A stretch of DNA of 64,000 nucleotides from the NCBI GenBank assembly GCA_964244885.1, contig CAXTKD010000008.1, positions 1-64,000 on the forward strand, written 5' to 3'. This document shows, one piece after another, positions 33,300-41,954 of the stretch. This DNA comes from CAXTKD01 sp964244885 (GTDB taxonomy: Bacteria > Pseudomonadota > Alphaproteobacteria > Sphingomonadales > Sphingomonadaceae). The notes under the pieces were generated by a model, which saw nothing but the letters and a program-made list of their open reading frames with translations, was not told the DNA's origin and did not search any database. The position numbers and the translations under genes were made by a program. How positions within the stretch are numbered: the first letter of the stretch is position 1; every line of letters begins with the position of its first letter.

Positions 33300-34412
33300 A
33301 TGGCGGCGCCCGAGATGATCGACGACGCCGGCCTGCTGAGCGTCCACCAGCGGCTGCCGACCTCGGGCGCGCGCACCGCGCTGCCGTTCCGCCTCGACGG
33401 CATACTGCATCTCGCGGTGCCGCAGCTGGCCGAGGATTCGGGACAGCCGGTCGCCAACATGAACGGCGGCGACAGCGACACCGACATGATCCTCTACCGC
33501 TGGGCGGAGGGCGGCTTCGCCGAGCGGGAGCGGCTGGCGGTTCCGGGCGGCGAAGACGCGCTGGTGTTCGCGATCGGCGACGAGACGTTTCTCGCCACTG
33601 CGAGCGTCCGATCGGGCGGCGGTCCCTACGAATACAACGCCGCGTCGCGCATCTTCCGGCGCGCGGGAGGGGTGTGGCAGCCGTTCCAGGATGTCGAGAC
33701 CTTCGCGGCCAAGCAATGGCATCATTTCAGCTTTGACGGCCGCCACTTCCTGGCGCTCGCGCAGGGCGTGACGGTGCCGACGGCGGCGCCGCGGGTGCAG
33801 CGCGAGTCGCGCATCTTCGAATGGCGCGACGGGCGGTTCGAGCCGTTCCAGACGCTGGCGGGGCAATGGGGCTACAATTTCGCTTTCGCCGAAGTCGGCG
33901 AGGACCGCTTCCTCGCCTACGCCGACCACACCCGCCCGTCCCTGCTCTACCGCTGGGACGGCGCGCGCTTCGCCGAGCATCGGCTGCTCGCCGAGCAGGG
34001 CGGCCGGGCATTCCGGTTTTTCGAGCAGGACGGAGCGACTTGGCTCGCGTTCGCGACCATCGCCGGCGATTCGACGCTTTATCGGTGGGAGGGCGCGAAC
34101 TTCGTTGCGCATCAGACGCTCGGCGCCCCAGGTGGCCGCGAGTTCGAGCTTATCCGTACCGAGCGCGCGCTTTATCTTGTCCGCATTCGATTCATCGAAG
34201 GCACGCCGCACGATCCCAAGACCGATCTGATCTCGGAAATATTCCGCTGGGAGGGCGGCAGGTTCGTTGTCGCCTCGCGCTTCCCGACCTTTGGCGGGAC
34301 CGACGCGACGGCGTTCGAGGCGGATGGCGCGCTGTACCTTGCCGTCTCGAACAGCCTCACCGCCGATATCCGATTTCGGCAGGACACGATCATCTACCGC
34401 TTCGACGGGTAA
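33300..34412 (+). CDS. Seven-repeat EAR/EPTP-type beta-propeller protein
   Basis: A 370-residue protein made almost wholly of about 48-residue repeats. Each has the pattern G-x-x-x-F-x-x-x-G-x-x-(F/Y)-L-A, a variable loop, then S-x-(I/L)-(Y/F)-R-W-x-G-x-F. Examples are MILYRWAEGGF, RIFEWRDGRFEPFQTL, LLYRWDGARF, TLYRWEGANFVAHQTL and IFRWEGGRF. I count seven copies, with the N-terminal strand LSVHQRLPT able to close the ring with the last repeat. This is the EAR/EPTP propeller known from vertebrate LGI1 and found sporadically in bacteria, usually as a binding scaffold. There is no signal peptide. It is coupled to the GlcG-like gene. A binding role is inferred; the ligand is unknown. Confidence 0.75.
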   Translation: MAAPEMIDDAGLLSVHQRLPTSGARTALPFRLDGILHLAVPQLAEDSGQPVANMNGGDSDTDMILYRWAEGGFAERERLAVPGGEDALVFAIGDETFLATASVRSGGGPYEYNAASRIFRRAGGVWQPFQDVETFAAKQWHHFSFDGRHFLALAQGVTVPTAAPRVQRESRIFEWRDGRFEPFQTLAGQWGYNFAFAEVGEDRFLAYADHTRPSLLYRWDGARFAEHRLLAEQGGRAFRFFEQDGATWLAFATIAGDSTLYRWEGANFVAHQTLGAPGGREFELIRTERALYLVRIRFIEGTPHDPKTDLISEIFRWEGGRFVVASRFPTFGGTDATAFEADGALYLAVSNSLTADIRFRQDTIIYRFDG

Positions 34413-34424
34413 GGAACTCCTCGC

Positions 34425-35591
34425 TTGGCCTACAGCCCCGATCCCGACTTCCAGGCGCTCTATGCCGCCTACACGAGCGACCCGGAAAGCATCGGCGCCC
34501 ATTTGAACGGCCATTACGGGCGGCTGTCGGCCGGCGATCCGCTGCTGGTGACCACCGGCAGCGACCTCATCGTGTTCCCCGGGGACGGCCGGCCGCCGAT
34601 GACTCAGAGCTTCCGGCTGTCGACGCGCGGCTTCTTCGAGATCACCGGCGTCTCGCACCTCGGCGTCGCGGTGCCGTACATCATCCAGTTGCGCGACCTG
34701 GGCTTCGCGGGATGGGAAGACGACGCGCGCCGGCTGATGGCGCACGCCGCGCGGGTCCGACGGGTGAACACCGTCGATTACTGGCGCGACACCGTCGCGG
34801 TCGAGGCGTGGGCAGGCCTCGAGCAGAAGATCACCGACCTCGTCGACTATAGCTGCGCGATGACGATCGAGTTCCTCGAACGCGGCATGGCAGACCCCGC
34901 GCGCCTGACCCACGAGTTCGCGCGCAACCACTTCCTCGACTCGATCGATCCGGACGAAGTGCCGGTGCCGATGAACGACATGATGGCGGCGACCTTCGCG
35001 CTCAACTTCCTCGACACGGCCTTTCGCGTCCTCCGCTGGCTGCGATCGGAGCCGATCGACTGGGACCGCATGATGGTGATCATCAGCGGGCGCGCCGGCC
35101 GGCCGACCGCCGGCGTGACGTGGCAGACCAACGTCATGTGCCACCTGCTATGGCAGGCGTCGGGCCAGCGGCTCGATCCGGAGCGGCTGATGATCGCCCC
35201 CCACGCCCCGCCGCTGGTGCTCGCCGACCTCGACGAGGCCGCCATTACGGCGATCGAGACCGAGTTCCGGCGGATCTGGTTCAGCGCGCGCGCGACGGTC
35301 GAGATGGGGCGGATCATGTATGCCGACTATCCCGCCTTCCGCCGCACGATCGAAGCGGCGCCGGTGATCGACGCCGATACCGACAGCATCACCGAAATCC
35401 CGATGGTGCGATCCGCCGACGACCGCCGCGCGATCATCACCCGGCTGCGCTTCGTGATGGAGGACCCGGCGCAGCAGCTCGCCAACGCCGGCGCGCAGTT
35501 CATCGTCGACCAGCTCTGCGCCAACGGCAATCGCCCGGCCGACGTGGTCGTGCCGGGCTTCACCAACACCGTCTATCCGCGGCGGCCCTGA
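34425..35591 (+). CDS. Conserved-looking protein of unknown function
   Basis: A 388-residue cytosolic protein starting at TTG 34425, preceded by AAGGA. It is rich in helix and has no membrane segment. Recognisable stretches, such as SFRLSTRGFFEITGVSHLGVAVPYI and TWQTNVMCHLLWQASGQRLDPERL, do not identify a family for me. It follows the EAR propeller by 12 bp in the same operon, so a joint role is likely. Its 3' end overlaps the convergent transporter gene by 32 bp. Confidence 0.7.
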   Translation: MAYSPDPDFQALYAAYTSDPESIGAHLNGHYGRLSAGDPLLVTTGSDLIVFPGDGRPPMTQSFRLSTRGFFEITGVSHLGVAVPYIIQLRDLGFAGWEDDARRLMAHAARVRRVNTVDYWRDTVAVEAWAGLEQKITDLVDYSCAMTIEFLERGMADPARLTHEFARNHFLDSIDPDEVPVPMNDMMAATFALNFLDTAFRVLRWLRSEPIDWDRMMVIISGRAGRPTAGVTWQTNVMCHLLWQASGQRLDPERLMIAPHAPPLVLADLDEAAITAIETEFRRIWFSARATVEMGRIMYADYPAFRRTIEAAPVIDADTDSITEIPMVRSADDRRAIITRLRFVMEDPAQQLANAGAQFIVDQLCANGNRPADVVVPGFTNTVYPRRP

Positions 35592-36789
35592 CCCGCCAGC
35601 CGGTGGCGGCGAAGACCGCGGCGGCGGCGACCAGCGCCGGCACCGCCGCGATCAGGAACAGGCTGCTCCACGGCAGGCCCGCCGCGATCAGCACGCCGCC
35701 GAGCAGCGGACCCACGATCGAACCGATCCGCCCGAACGCGACGGTCGACCCGGTCCCCGTGCTGCGGACGTGCGGCGGAAACAGCATCACCGTCATCGCG
35801 GGAAAGTTGAGCTGTGCCCCGAGCGCGCATACGCCCGTCGCGAACAGCAGGATCATGACGAGCGGCAGCGAGCCGGCCTGCCCGAGCAGCGCGATGAAGA
35901 TCGCGCCGCCGGCCGCGAGCGCCGCCACCGGCCGATAGGGACCGTAGCGGTTGACCACCGGGGCCATCGCCAGCGCGCCGACGCAGCCGCCCAGATTGAG
36001 CAGCACCGCGCCGAGCGCCGCGACCTGCGGCGACCCCCCTTGCGCGACGATGATGCTGGGCGTCCAGCTGACCAGGAAATAGGTGAGCAGCAGGGTCGAG
36101 AACAGCCCGACCCAGAGCAGCAGCGCCGGCCACAGCCGGCCTTCGGCGAACTGCTCGCGCCACACCGGCCGCTTCGCCTGGGGAGCGACCATACGGCGCG
36201 CAAGCGTTTCCGGGAGCGTCATCGCCACGCCGGCGGCGAGCAGGCAGGCGACGCCGGTGCCGAGGAAGATGGCCGGCCAGCCGGCATGCAGCAGCGCCGC
36301 GGTGACCGCGCCGCCGACCACCGCGCCCAGGGGGTAGCCGATATACATCAGCGTCACCGTCCCCGCGCGCCGCTCGGGCCGGGCGTTCTCGGCGGTCAGC
36401 GCGATCACCGCCGGCAGCGCACCGCCGAGGGCGATCCCGGTGATGAACCGCAACGGCAGCAGCAGGCCCGGCGCCGGCACGAAGGCGCACGCCCCGGTCG
36501 CCAATGCCGCCAGCAGCAGCGCGAACACCAGCATCGGCTTGCGGCCGATCCGATCGGCGAGCGGCCCCATCACCAGCGCGCCGACGATCGCGCCCAGATA
36601 GCCGACCGCGAACAGCTTGCCGATGTCGGCGGGATGAAGCCCCCATTGTCGCGCCAGCAGCGGCGCGATGAAGCTCATCATCAGCGTGTCGTAGCCGTCG
36701 ATCATCACGATCAGAAAGGCCTTGGCTGCGACCGTTCGCGACCGGCTTCCGCCCGAACTGTCCGCCATGTGCTCCGTCCCCCTGACCAT
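35560..36789 (-). CDS. MFS transporter, aromatic acid:H+ symporter (PcaK-like)
   Basis: A 409-residue twelve-helix transporter of the AAHS group. The diagnostic N-terminal motif FLIVMIDGYDTLMMSFIAPLLA carries the Asp important for aromatic acid transport in PcaK. GPLADRIGRKPMLVFAL is the loop 2-3 motif, and RFITGIALGGALPAVIALTAE is helix 4. It probably imports 4-hydroxybenzoate, protocatechuate or a related acid. ATG 36789 is two bases after the stop of the upstream amidohydrolase. An internal ATG at 36768 is an alternative start. Confidence 0.87.
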   Translation of the reverse strand: MVRGTEHMADSSGGSRSRTVAAKAFLIVMIDGYDTLMMSFIAPLLARQWGLHPADIGKLFAVGYLGAIVGALVMGPLADRIGRKPMLVFALLLAALATGACAFVPAPGLLLPLRFITGIALGGALPAVIALTAENARPERRAGTVTLMYIGYPLGAVVGGAVTAALLHAGWPAIFLGTGVACLLAAGVAMTLPETLARRMVAPQAKRPVWREQFAEGRLWPALLLWVGLFSTLLLTYFLVSWTPSIIVAQGGSPQVAALGAVLLNLGGCVGALAMAPVVNRYGPYRPVAALAAGGAIFIALLGQAGSLPLVMILLFATGVCALGAQLNFPAMTVMLFPPHVRSTGTGSTVAFGRIGSIVGPLLGGVLIAAGLPWSSLFLIAAVPALVAAAAVFAATGWRVRAAADRRCW

Positions 36790-36791
36790 CT

Positions 36792-37691
36792 CTACGCCGC
36801 GCGGCCGAAACCGAAAAGCCGCTCCGGATTATCGACGAGGATGGCGTTCCGAACCGCGGCGTCGGGCGCCCAGACCGGAAGCAGGTTAAGCAGTTCGCCC
36901 GTGTCGCGGCCGAGCCCCGGGATATGCGGCCAGTCAGAGCCCCACACCGTCCGCCCGGGGGCCGCATCGACGATCGCCCTGGCGACTCCCTCGACGGCCT
37001 CATAGCCGCGCTTCTTGGCCAGCCGATAGGGCGCGCTGAGCTTGATCCAGCACCGCCCCGAGCGCGCAAGCGCGATCAGCCGCGCGAAGTCGCGCTCGGT
37101 CAGGCCGTCCTCCTCCAGCATATAGCCCATGTGATCGATCACGAAGTCGATCTCCAGCGCCGCCAGGAAATCGATCAGGTCGCGGACGACCCGGCCCGGC
37201 ACGTAGAATTGCAGATGCCAGCCGAGCGGCGCGATCTTCGCCGCCATCCGCGTGATGTAGGCCTGGATGTCGGCAAGCGGCTGCCCGGCGCGCTTGAAGA
37301 GATCGAGCCGAAGGCCGCGCACCCCGGCGGTGTTCATCCGTTCGAGCTCGGCGTGGGGGGTGTCCTCCTCGATCATCACGACGCCGCGCGCCGCATCGCC
37401 CGTCGCCGCCAGCGCTTCCAGCAGGCAGCGGTTGTCGGTGCCGTAGAAGCTCGGCTGGACGATGACGAAGCGGTCGAGGCCGAGGATCGTCATGAGCGCG
37501 CGGAAATGGCCGAGCCGGCCGTCCGGCAGCGTGTAATGCGGGTGGGCGACGCTCGGGAAGCGGTCGGCGGGGCCGAAGACGTGCATGTGGACGTCGCATG
37601 CGCCCGCCGGGACCGCGAAGCGCGGGCGCTCGATCGTATCGAGCGGACGGATCGGTTCGGAGACGAGCGGTTCTTCTATCGCAGTGGCCAC
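36792..37691 (-). CDS. LigI-like amidohydrolase (2-pyrone-dicarboxylate hydrolase family)
   Basis: A 299-residue amidohydrolase-superfamily protein, GTG start at 37691 with AAGGA seven bases upstream. It has the same plan as LigI at 29522: PAGACDVHMHVFGP, IVQPSFYGTDNRCLLEAL, FVIDHMGYMLEEDG and TVWGSDWPHIPG. The first motif is DVHMH where LigI has DAHCH. It is therefore a paralogue acting on a lactone or pyrone-type dicarboxylate, but not necessarily the same substrate. It is in an operon with an HpcH/HpaI aldolase upstream and an AAHS transporter downstream. Confidence 0.83.
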   Translation of the reverse strand: MATAIEEPLVSEPIRPLDTIERPRFAVPAGACDVHMHVFGPADRFPSVAHPHYTLPDGRLGHFRALMTILGLDRFVIVQPSFYGTDNRCLLEALAATGDAARGVVMIEEDTPHAELERMNTAGVRGLRLDLFKRAGQPLADIQAYITRMAAKIAPLGWHLQFYVPGRVVRDLIDFLAALEIDFVIDHMGYMLEEDGLTERDFARLIALARSGRCWIKLSAPYRLAKKRGYEAVEGVARAIVDAAPGRTVWGSDWPHIPGLGRDTGELLNLLPVWAPDAAVRNAILVDNPERLFGFGRAA

Positions 37692-37692
37692 A

Positions 37693-38523
37693 TCATCGTC
37701 CTTGCGTTGATTGGGTCGTTTGCAGGCGCGCGCGCCAGTCGTCGGCCCGCGCGGCGACGCCGGCGGCGAGGATGTCGGTGTCGATCCCGGCGAAGATCAG
37801 CGGCGCGAAGCCGATGCCGACGAGTTCGAGGAAATAGGCGGGGTCCGGCACGCCGCCGACGATCGCGACCTTGCCGTGCGCCCTCGCCGCCGCGACCACC
37901 CGTTCGCACGCCGCGCGCGCGTCGGGATGGCGATAGTCGCCCGGGCAGCCGAGGTCGGCGGTCAGGTCGTTCATGCCGATGCCGAGGATATCGACGCCGT
38001 CGATCGCGGCGATCGCCTCGACATTGGCGATGCCCTGGGCGGATTCGAGCAGGATTTGCAGCGCGACGGTGCCGTTGGCGCGCGCGGTCAGCGCCGCCGC
38101 CGGCAGCCGCGCGAAACCGTTCTGCGGCAGCAATGCGATCTGCGAGCGCTGGCCGCGCGGCGGGAAGCGGCAGGCGTCGGCGAACCGCCGCGCCTCGTCC
38201 GCGGTCTCGACCTTGGGCGCGATGATCCCGGTCGCGCCGCCGTCCAGCAGGCGCCCGATCACGCCATAGTCGCGCTCCGGCACCCGCACCCAGGCCGCGA
38301 GGCCGAGATCATGCGCGGTCGCCGCGACCTGCGCCGCGACATCGATACCCATGCTGCTGTGCTCGAGGTCGACCCAGACGACGTCGTAGCCCGACGCGGA
38401 GGCCATCCGCGCGACATCGCCGGTGCGAGCGTTTCGGACGCCGAGCGAAAGCAGGGCCTCGCCCGAGGCCAGCCGGGCCAGGATCGGAGATGCCGCCCAT
38501 GTCGAAGCCGAACCATATCGCAC
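37693..38523 (-). CDS. HpcH/HpaI-family class II aldolase
   Basis: A 276-residue protein with GTG start 38523 behind GGGAGGGACGCAGC. The TIM-barrel aldolase motifs are YDVVWVDLEHSSMG, the catalytic-base region AWVRVPERD, GIIAPKVETADEARRF, LQILLESAQGIANVEAI with the metal Glu, and VDILGIGMNDLTADLG with the metal Asp. These enzymes cleave 4-hydroxy-2-oxo acids to pyruvate or oxaloacetate plus an aldehyde or keto acid. In this cluster it may finish an aromatic meta-pathway, or a side branch fed by the LigI-like hydrolase downstream. It is divergent from a LysR gene, the probable regulator. Confidence 0.87.
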   Translation of the reverse strand: MRYGSASTWAASPILARLASGEALLSLGVRNARTGDVARMASASGYDVVWVDLEHSSMGIDVAAQVAATAHDLGLAAWVRVPERDYGVIGRLLDGGATGIIAPKVETADEARRFADACRFPPRGQRSQIALLPQNGFARLPAAALTARANGTVALQILLESAQGIANVEAIAAIDGVDILGIGMNDLTADLGCPGDYRHPDARAACERVVAAARAHGKVAIVGGVPDPAYFLELVGIGFAPLIFAGIDTDILAAGVAARADDWRARLQTTQSTQGR

Positions 38524-38637
38524 GCTGCGTCCCTCCCCCGGTCACGCCGGGTTTAAGCCCGGTCTGCCGAGCGCGAACGATTGCCGCTCCCGATCGATCT
38601 ATGCTAATTCGTTGATGATCGGCGATTGATTGGGCGC

Positions 38638-39603
38638 GTGCATCAAGTGGAGCTGCGGCAACTCCGATACTTCACCGTTCTCGCCGGGGAACTGCACTTT
38701 CGCCGCGCCGCGGAGCTCCTCAACATCACGCAGGCGCCGCTTTCGGTCGCGATCCAGAACCTGGAGCGCGAGCTGGGCGGGCAGCTCTTCCTGCGCACAC
38801 AGCGCCGCGTCGCGCTGACCGAGCTCGGAGTCGCGTTCCGCGAACACGCGCTCGCGGTGCTCGACCGCCTCGAACATGGCATCGTCGATATCCGCGAACG
38901 GGTGTCCGGGCAGGCGGGGCTGCTGCGGATCGGATTCACCGCCGCCTCGGCACTGCTGCCGTTCTTCCCGAAGATCGTCAGCAACTTCCGCACCCGCTTT
39001 CCCAAGGTCCGGGTGACGCTGCACGACCTTTCATCCGCCAACCAGCTGCGCGGGCTGCTGGAACGCCAGATCGATGTCGGCATCATCCGCAGCACCGATG
39101 CGCCGCACCCGTCGAACATCTCCCTCACCAAGCTGCTCGAGGACCAGCTCGTCGTCGCGATGCATCGTGACAACCATCTTCACGACCGGGCGATGCTGAC
39201 GATCGCCGACCTGCGCGGCGAACCACTGATCTTCTATCCGCCGCAGTCCGGCGTCGGAATCTACGACAAGTTCATCAAGTCCTGCGCCGGGCACGGCTTC
39301 GTCCCGACGATCGTGCAGGAGGCGACCGACCCGTCGACGATAGTGGGGCTGGCCGCGACCGGCCTCGGCGTCGCGGTGGTTCCGTCGGAACTCCAGTGCA
39401 TCGACGTGCCGAACATCCTATTCCGTCCGCTTGCGGGGCAGGAGGCGGTGACCGGCGTCTATCTCGCCGCGCGTGCGGGCGAGGCCAGTGCGCTGATCGC
39501 GGGCTTTCGCCACATGGCGCAGGCCGCGATCGCAGGTATGGCGCAGCCGTCGACTAGCCCGCCGCAGCGCCGCGCGACGCCGGGGGGTCGAACTCATCGA
39601 TGA
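38638..39603 (+). CDS. LysR-family transcriptional regulator
   Basis: About 321 residues. Candidate starts are TTG 38626, GTG 38638 and GTG 38647; the family usually begins near VELRQLRYF. The winged helix-turn-helix is at the N-terminus (LHFRRAAELLNITQAPLSVAIQNLERELGGQLF). The effector domain has DVGIIRSTDAP and VGLAATGLGVAVVPSELQ. It is divergent from the aldolase-amidohydrolase-transporter operon across a gap of about 110 bp, the classic LysR arrangement. It therefore probably activates that operon in response to an aromatic intermediate. A short tail of Ser/Pro/Arg residues extends beyond the usual end. Confidence 0.9.
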   Translation: MHQVELRQLRYFTVLAGELHFRRAAELLNITQAPLSVAIQNLERELGGQLFLRTQRRVALTELGVAFREHALAVLDRLEHGIVDIRERVSGQAGLLRIGFTAASALLPFFPKIVSNFRTRFPKVRVTLHDLSSANQLRGLLERQIDVGIIRSTDAPHPSNISLTKLLEDQLVVAMHRDNHLHDRAMLTIADLRGEPLIFYPPQSGVGIYDKFIKSCAGHGFVPTIVQEATDPSTIVGLAATGLGVAVVPSELQCIDVPNILFRPLAGQEAVTGVYLAARAGEASALIAGFRHMAQAAIAGMAQPSTSPPQRRATPGGRTHR

Positions 39604-39898
39604 TGCGTCGGGCTGCTGTCAGGGACATGTCTGAGTCCGCCGAGGAACCTCGGACTGCTTACCATAGGCCGTATCGATCGATTCATCCTCGAAAAACCGA
39701 TGGAGAAAGGATGTGTTTGGGAGGGATCGATGCCACTTCGAGTGCCTGTGCCCAATTGCAGTCGAGATAGCCCTTGATGCCGAACACATTTTTCGTCGAA
39801 TAGCTTAAATTGACAGCTCTCATGCAACCAATTTGCTACAAGCGACACCGCTTCCCGCCTGACGATTTTCTATTATTCGTCGGCGATAAAAGCGTGTG
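39604..39898. other. Intergenic region, no gene seen
   Basis: This 295-bp gap lies between the ends of two convergent transcripts (LysR and the Rieske oxygenase). A 15-codon frame at 39730-39777 has a good GGGAGGG upstream but resembles nothing and is probably chance. The sequence is more AT-rich than its neighbours. No strong hairpin with a T-run was found. Confidence 0.5.
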
Positions 39899-41005
39899 TT
39901 AACTCACCGGCACTTCCACTTTTTCGATTGCCTGCTCTGCTGCGCTTCGTTCTCGAGCGGCCAGCTCCGCGATGACGTTTCGCATCATTACCGGCGCTCG
40001 ATCATGCCGAGTGAAGGGCATCATCCTGGCCGACGTATCGGTGTCCATCATGACCTGCTGGGCCTCGATCATCGCCTGGTCCTCCGCGAAGACGGCGCGG
40101 AGCACCTGGAAATGCGCCTTCACGAACGCGGCCGCGCCCGGCCCTGACCGGATGCCCGAGACGAAGTGGTAGCGGCATGTCCCCGCCAGCAACGGCGTGA
40201 CCGCCTGAGCACTGAACATGTCGGCGAGCGGCACCAAATCCTCCGGCGGCGGCGCGGCGCCCGAGCGCTCGGCGGTGCCGGCGGGGTAGAAGCGGTTGCT
40301 TAGCAACAATACGCCAGGGACCAGGTAGCGGTAGCTGCTCAGCTGATCGGTGGGCTCAGTGATGCCGAGCTGGCGCAACGTCGCCCCCCCGGCCTTCATC
40401 CAGCGATGGATCTGGATGCCGCGTTCGAGCCGGATCACCTCGGGATGAATCTCCGCGAAGCCCGCCGCTAGCTGGAATGATTTTTCATGGACGTAGGCGA
40501 GATGTGAGAAATCGGTCAGGTTGTCGTTTATAAGCTGATAGTCGACGGCGTAATCGAGGCTGTCACCCTCCATTTCCCATTCGGGATCGCCAAAGCCGTA
40601 TTCGACCGGAACGAGCGTGGGATCCGCCAAGGCGGGATCGCCCATCCATACCCAGATCCAGCCGTTTCGCTCCACGACGGGATAGGAGGCGACGCGTGCG
40701 CGCGCCGGGACATGCGCCTGCCCGGGGACCTCGATGCAAGCGCCCGTCCGGTCGAACACCATGCCATGATACATGCACCGCACCGAGTCACCCTCGCGCC
40801 GACCCAGCGAAAGCGGCGCGAGGCGGTGGACACAGCGATCTTCCATCGCCACGATCTCCCCGTCTGACGCTCGGTAAAGCAGCAATGGCCGGCCGATCAC
40901 CGTCCGCGTGATCATTTCCCCTCCGGTGAAGTCCCGGCTCCATGCCGCGACGTACCAGCAGTTGCGCACGTAAATCGGCGGATCACTCAAGGCGGTCGCA
41001 GGCAT
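39899..41005 (-). CDS. Rieske non-heme iron oxygenase, VanA-like
   Basis: A 368-residue oxygenase subunit from ATG 41005 (GAAAGG upstream). The Rieske cluster ligands are C-x-H in DRCVHRLAPLSLG and C-x-x-H in RCMYHGMVF. The mononuclear iron site is NLTDFSHLAYVHE. YVRNCWYVAAWSRDF and YPVVERNGWIWVWMGDP are typical of the vanillate O-demethylase / phthalate dioxygenase group. These enzymes demethylate or hydroxylate aromatic acids using electrons from a separate reductase. No VanB-type reductase gene is nearby, so it must borrow one. It is the last gene of the minus-strand operon that starts with the RraA-type aldolase. Confidence 0.88.
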   Translation of the reverse strand: MPATALSDPPIYVRNCWYVAAWSRDFTGGEMITRTVIGRPLLLYRASDGEIVAMEDRCVHRLAPLSLGRREGDSVRCMYHGMVFDRTGACIEVPGQAHVPARARVASYPVVERNGWIWVWMGDPALADPTLVPVEYGFGDPEWEMEGDSLDYAVDYQLINDNLTDFSHLAYVHEKSFQLAAGFAEIHPEVIRLERGIQIHRWMKAGGATLRQLGITEPTDQLSSYRYLVPGVLLLSNRFYPAGTAERSGAAPPPEDLVPLADMFSAQAVTPLLAGTCRYHFVSGIRSGPGAAAFVKAHFQVLRAVFAEDQAMIEAQQVMMDTDTSARMMPFTRHDRAPVMMRNVIAELAARERSAAEQAIEKVEVPVS

Positions 41006-41091
41006 GTCTGACCTTTCTCTGTCCATGCCGCCGGTTGGGAAGGGCTCGGGTTCGGATCGGCCGCCGACTGCGGGTCTGCACGGGCGACCTC

Positions 41092-41892
41092 CTAGACCAG
41101 GATGCGGTGCTGGCTGATGGGGATGCGCTGGCGGACGGCGCGCAAGTAGTCCAGGTCGAGCCTGGCGGTCACGAACCCCTCGTTGTTCGACATCTGGCCG
41201 ATCACCAGGCCCCACGGGTCGACGATCATCGAGTGGCCGAAGAGCAGGGGGCCATCCTTCATCTGGCCGATCTGGTTCGGGGCAGCGACATAACATTGCG
41301 TCTCGATCGCCCGCGCGCGCAGCAGGACCTCCCAATGGTCCATGCCCGTGTTCTGGATGAATGCCGATGGCACGACGATCAGGCTGGCCCCGGCATCGAC
41401 GAGCTTGCGATAGAGTTCCGCGAAGCGCAGGTCGTAGCAGATCGAGAAGCCAACCAGGACGTCGTCGATTTTCCTGACCACGACCTCGTTTCCCGCATCG
41501 ACCAGCGACGATTCCCTGACCTCGACCCCGTTTGGCAGCGAAACGTCGAAACGATGAATCTTGCTGTATTGCCCGATCGGTTCGCCGTTCCGACCGAACA
41601 CGATCGAGGTGTTGAAGCGCCGTCCGCCGCGTTGTTCGATGATGCTTCCGGCGTGAAGATTGACTTTCAACTCGGCGGCAAGCGCGGACATCGCCGTGGC
41701 GAAAGCGCCATCGAGAGGTTGTGCGCCCGCGATCGTTTTCGCGGGATCGCCGCTTGTGAATGCGCTCATCTCCGGAAGGATAACGAGATCGGGAGAATCC
41801 GCGGTGACGGCGGCGCGGACGAGCGCAGCCGCTCGTTCGAGGTTGGCAGCATCGTCGTCGACACCGTTGAACTGGACCAGACTGACTTTCAT
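41092..41892 (-). CDS. Nitrilase-superfamily amidohydrolase
   Basis: A 266-residue carbon-nitrogen hydrolase from ATG 41892. The Glu-Lys-Cys triad is visible: Glu in VILPEMSAF, Lys in GQYSKIHRFD and Cys in GFSICYDLRFAELY. The closest general type is the Nit2 / omega-amidase / carbamoyl-hydrolase group rather than true nitrilases. It probably cleaves an amide in the compound handled by this operon, whose other products are a Rieske oxygenase, a TonB receptor, an MFS transporter and an aldolase. Gaps to both neighbours are under 100 bp. Confidence 0.87.
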   Translation of the reverse strand: MKVSLVQFNGVDDDAANLERAAALVRAAVTADSPDLVILPEMSAFTSGDPAKTIAGAQPLDGAFATAMSALAAELKVNLHAGSIIEQRGGRRFNTSIVFGRNGEPIGQYSKIHRFDVSLPNGVEVRESSLVDAGNEVVVRKIDDVLVGFSICYDLRFAELYRKLVDAGASLIVVPSAFIQNTGMDHWEVLLRARAIETQCYVAAPNQIGQMKDGPLLFGHSMIVDPWGLVIGQMSNNEGFVTARLDLDYLRAVRQRIPISQHRILV

Positions 41893-41954
41893 CCCCGACT
41901 CCATGCGCATCGTCCAAGGGCCGGCGGGGGTGACCACCCCCGCCGCCCCAGGCC

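Noticed and set aside
37693..38523. Calling the HpcH/HpaI aldolase ligK
   Set aside because: LigK belongs to the RraA fold. The RraA-type gene at 45682-46359 is the better match, and even that is only LigK-like.
39730..39777. 15-codon frame with a strong GGGAGGG ribosome-binding site
   Set aside because: Too short, no family, and not upstream of any same-strand gene that it could lead. It probably arises by chance.
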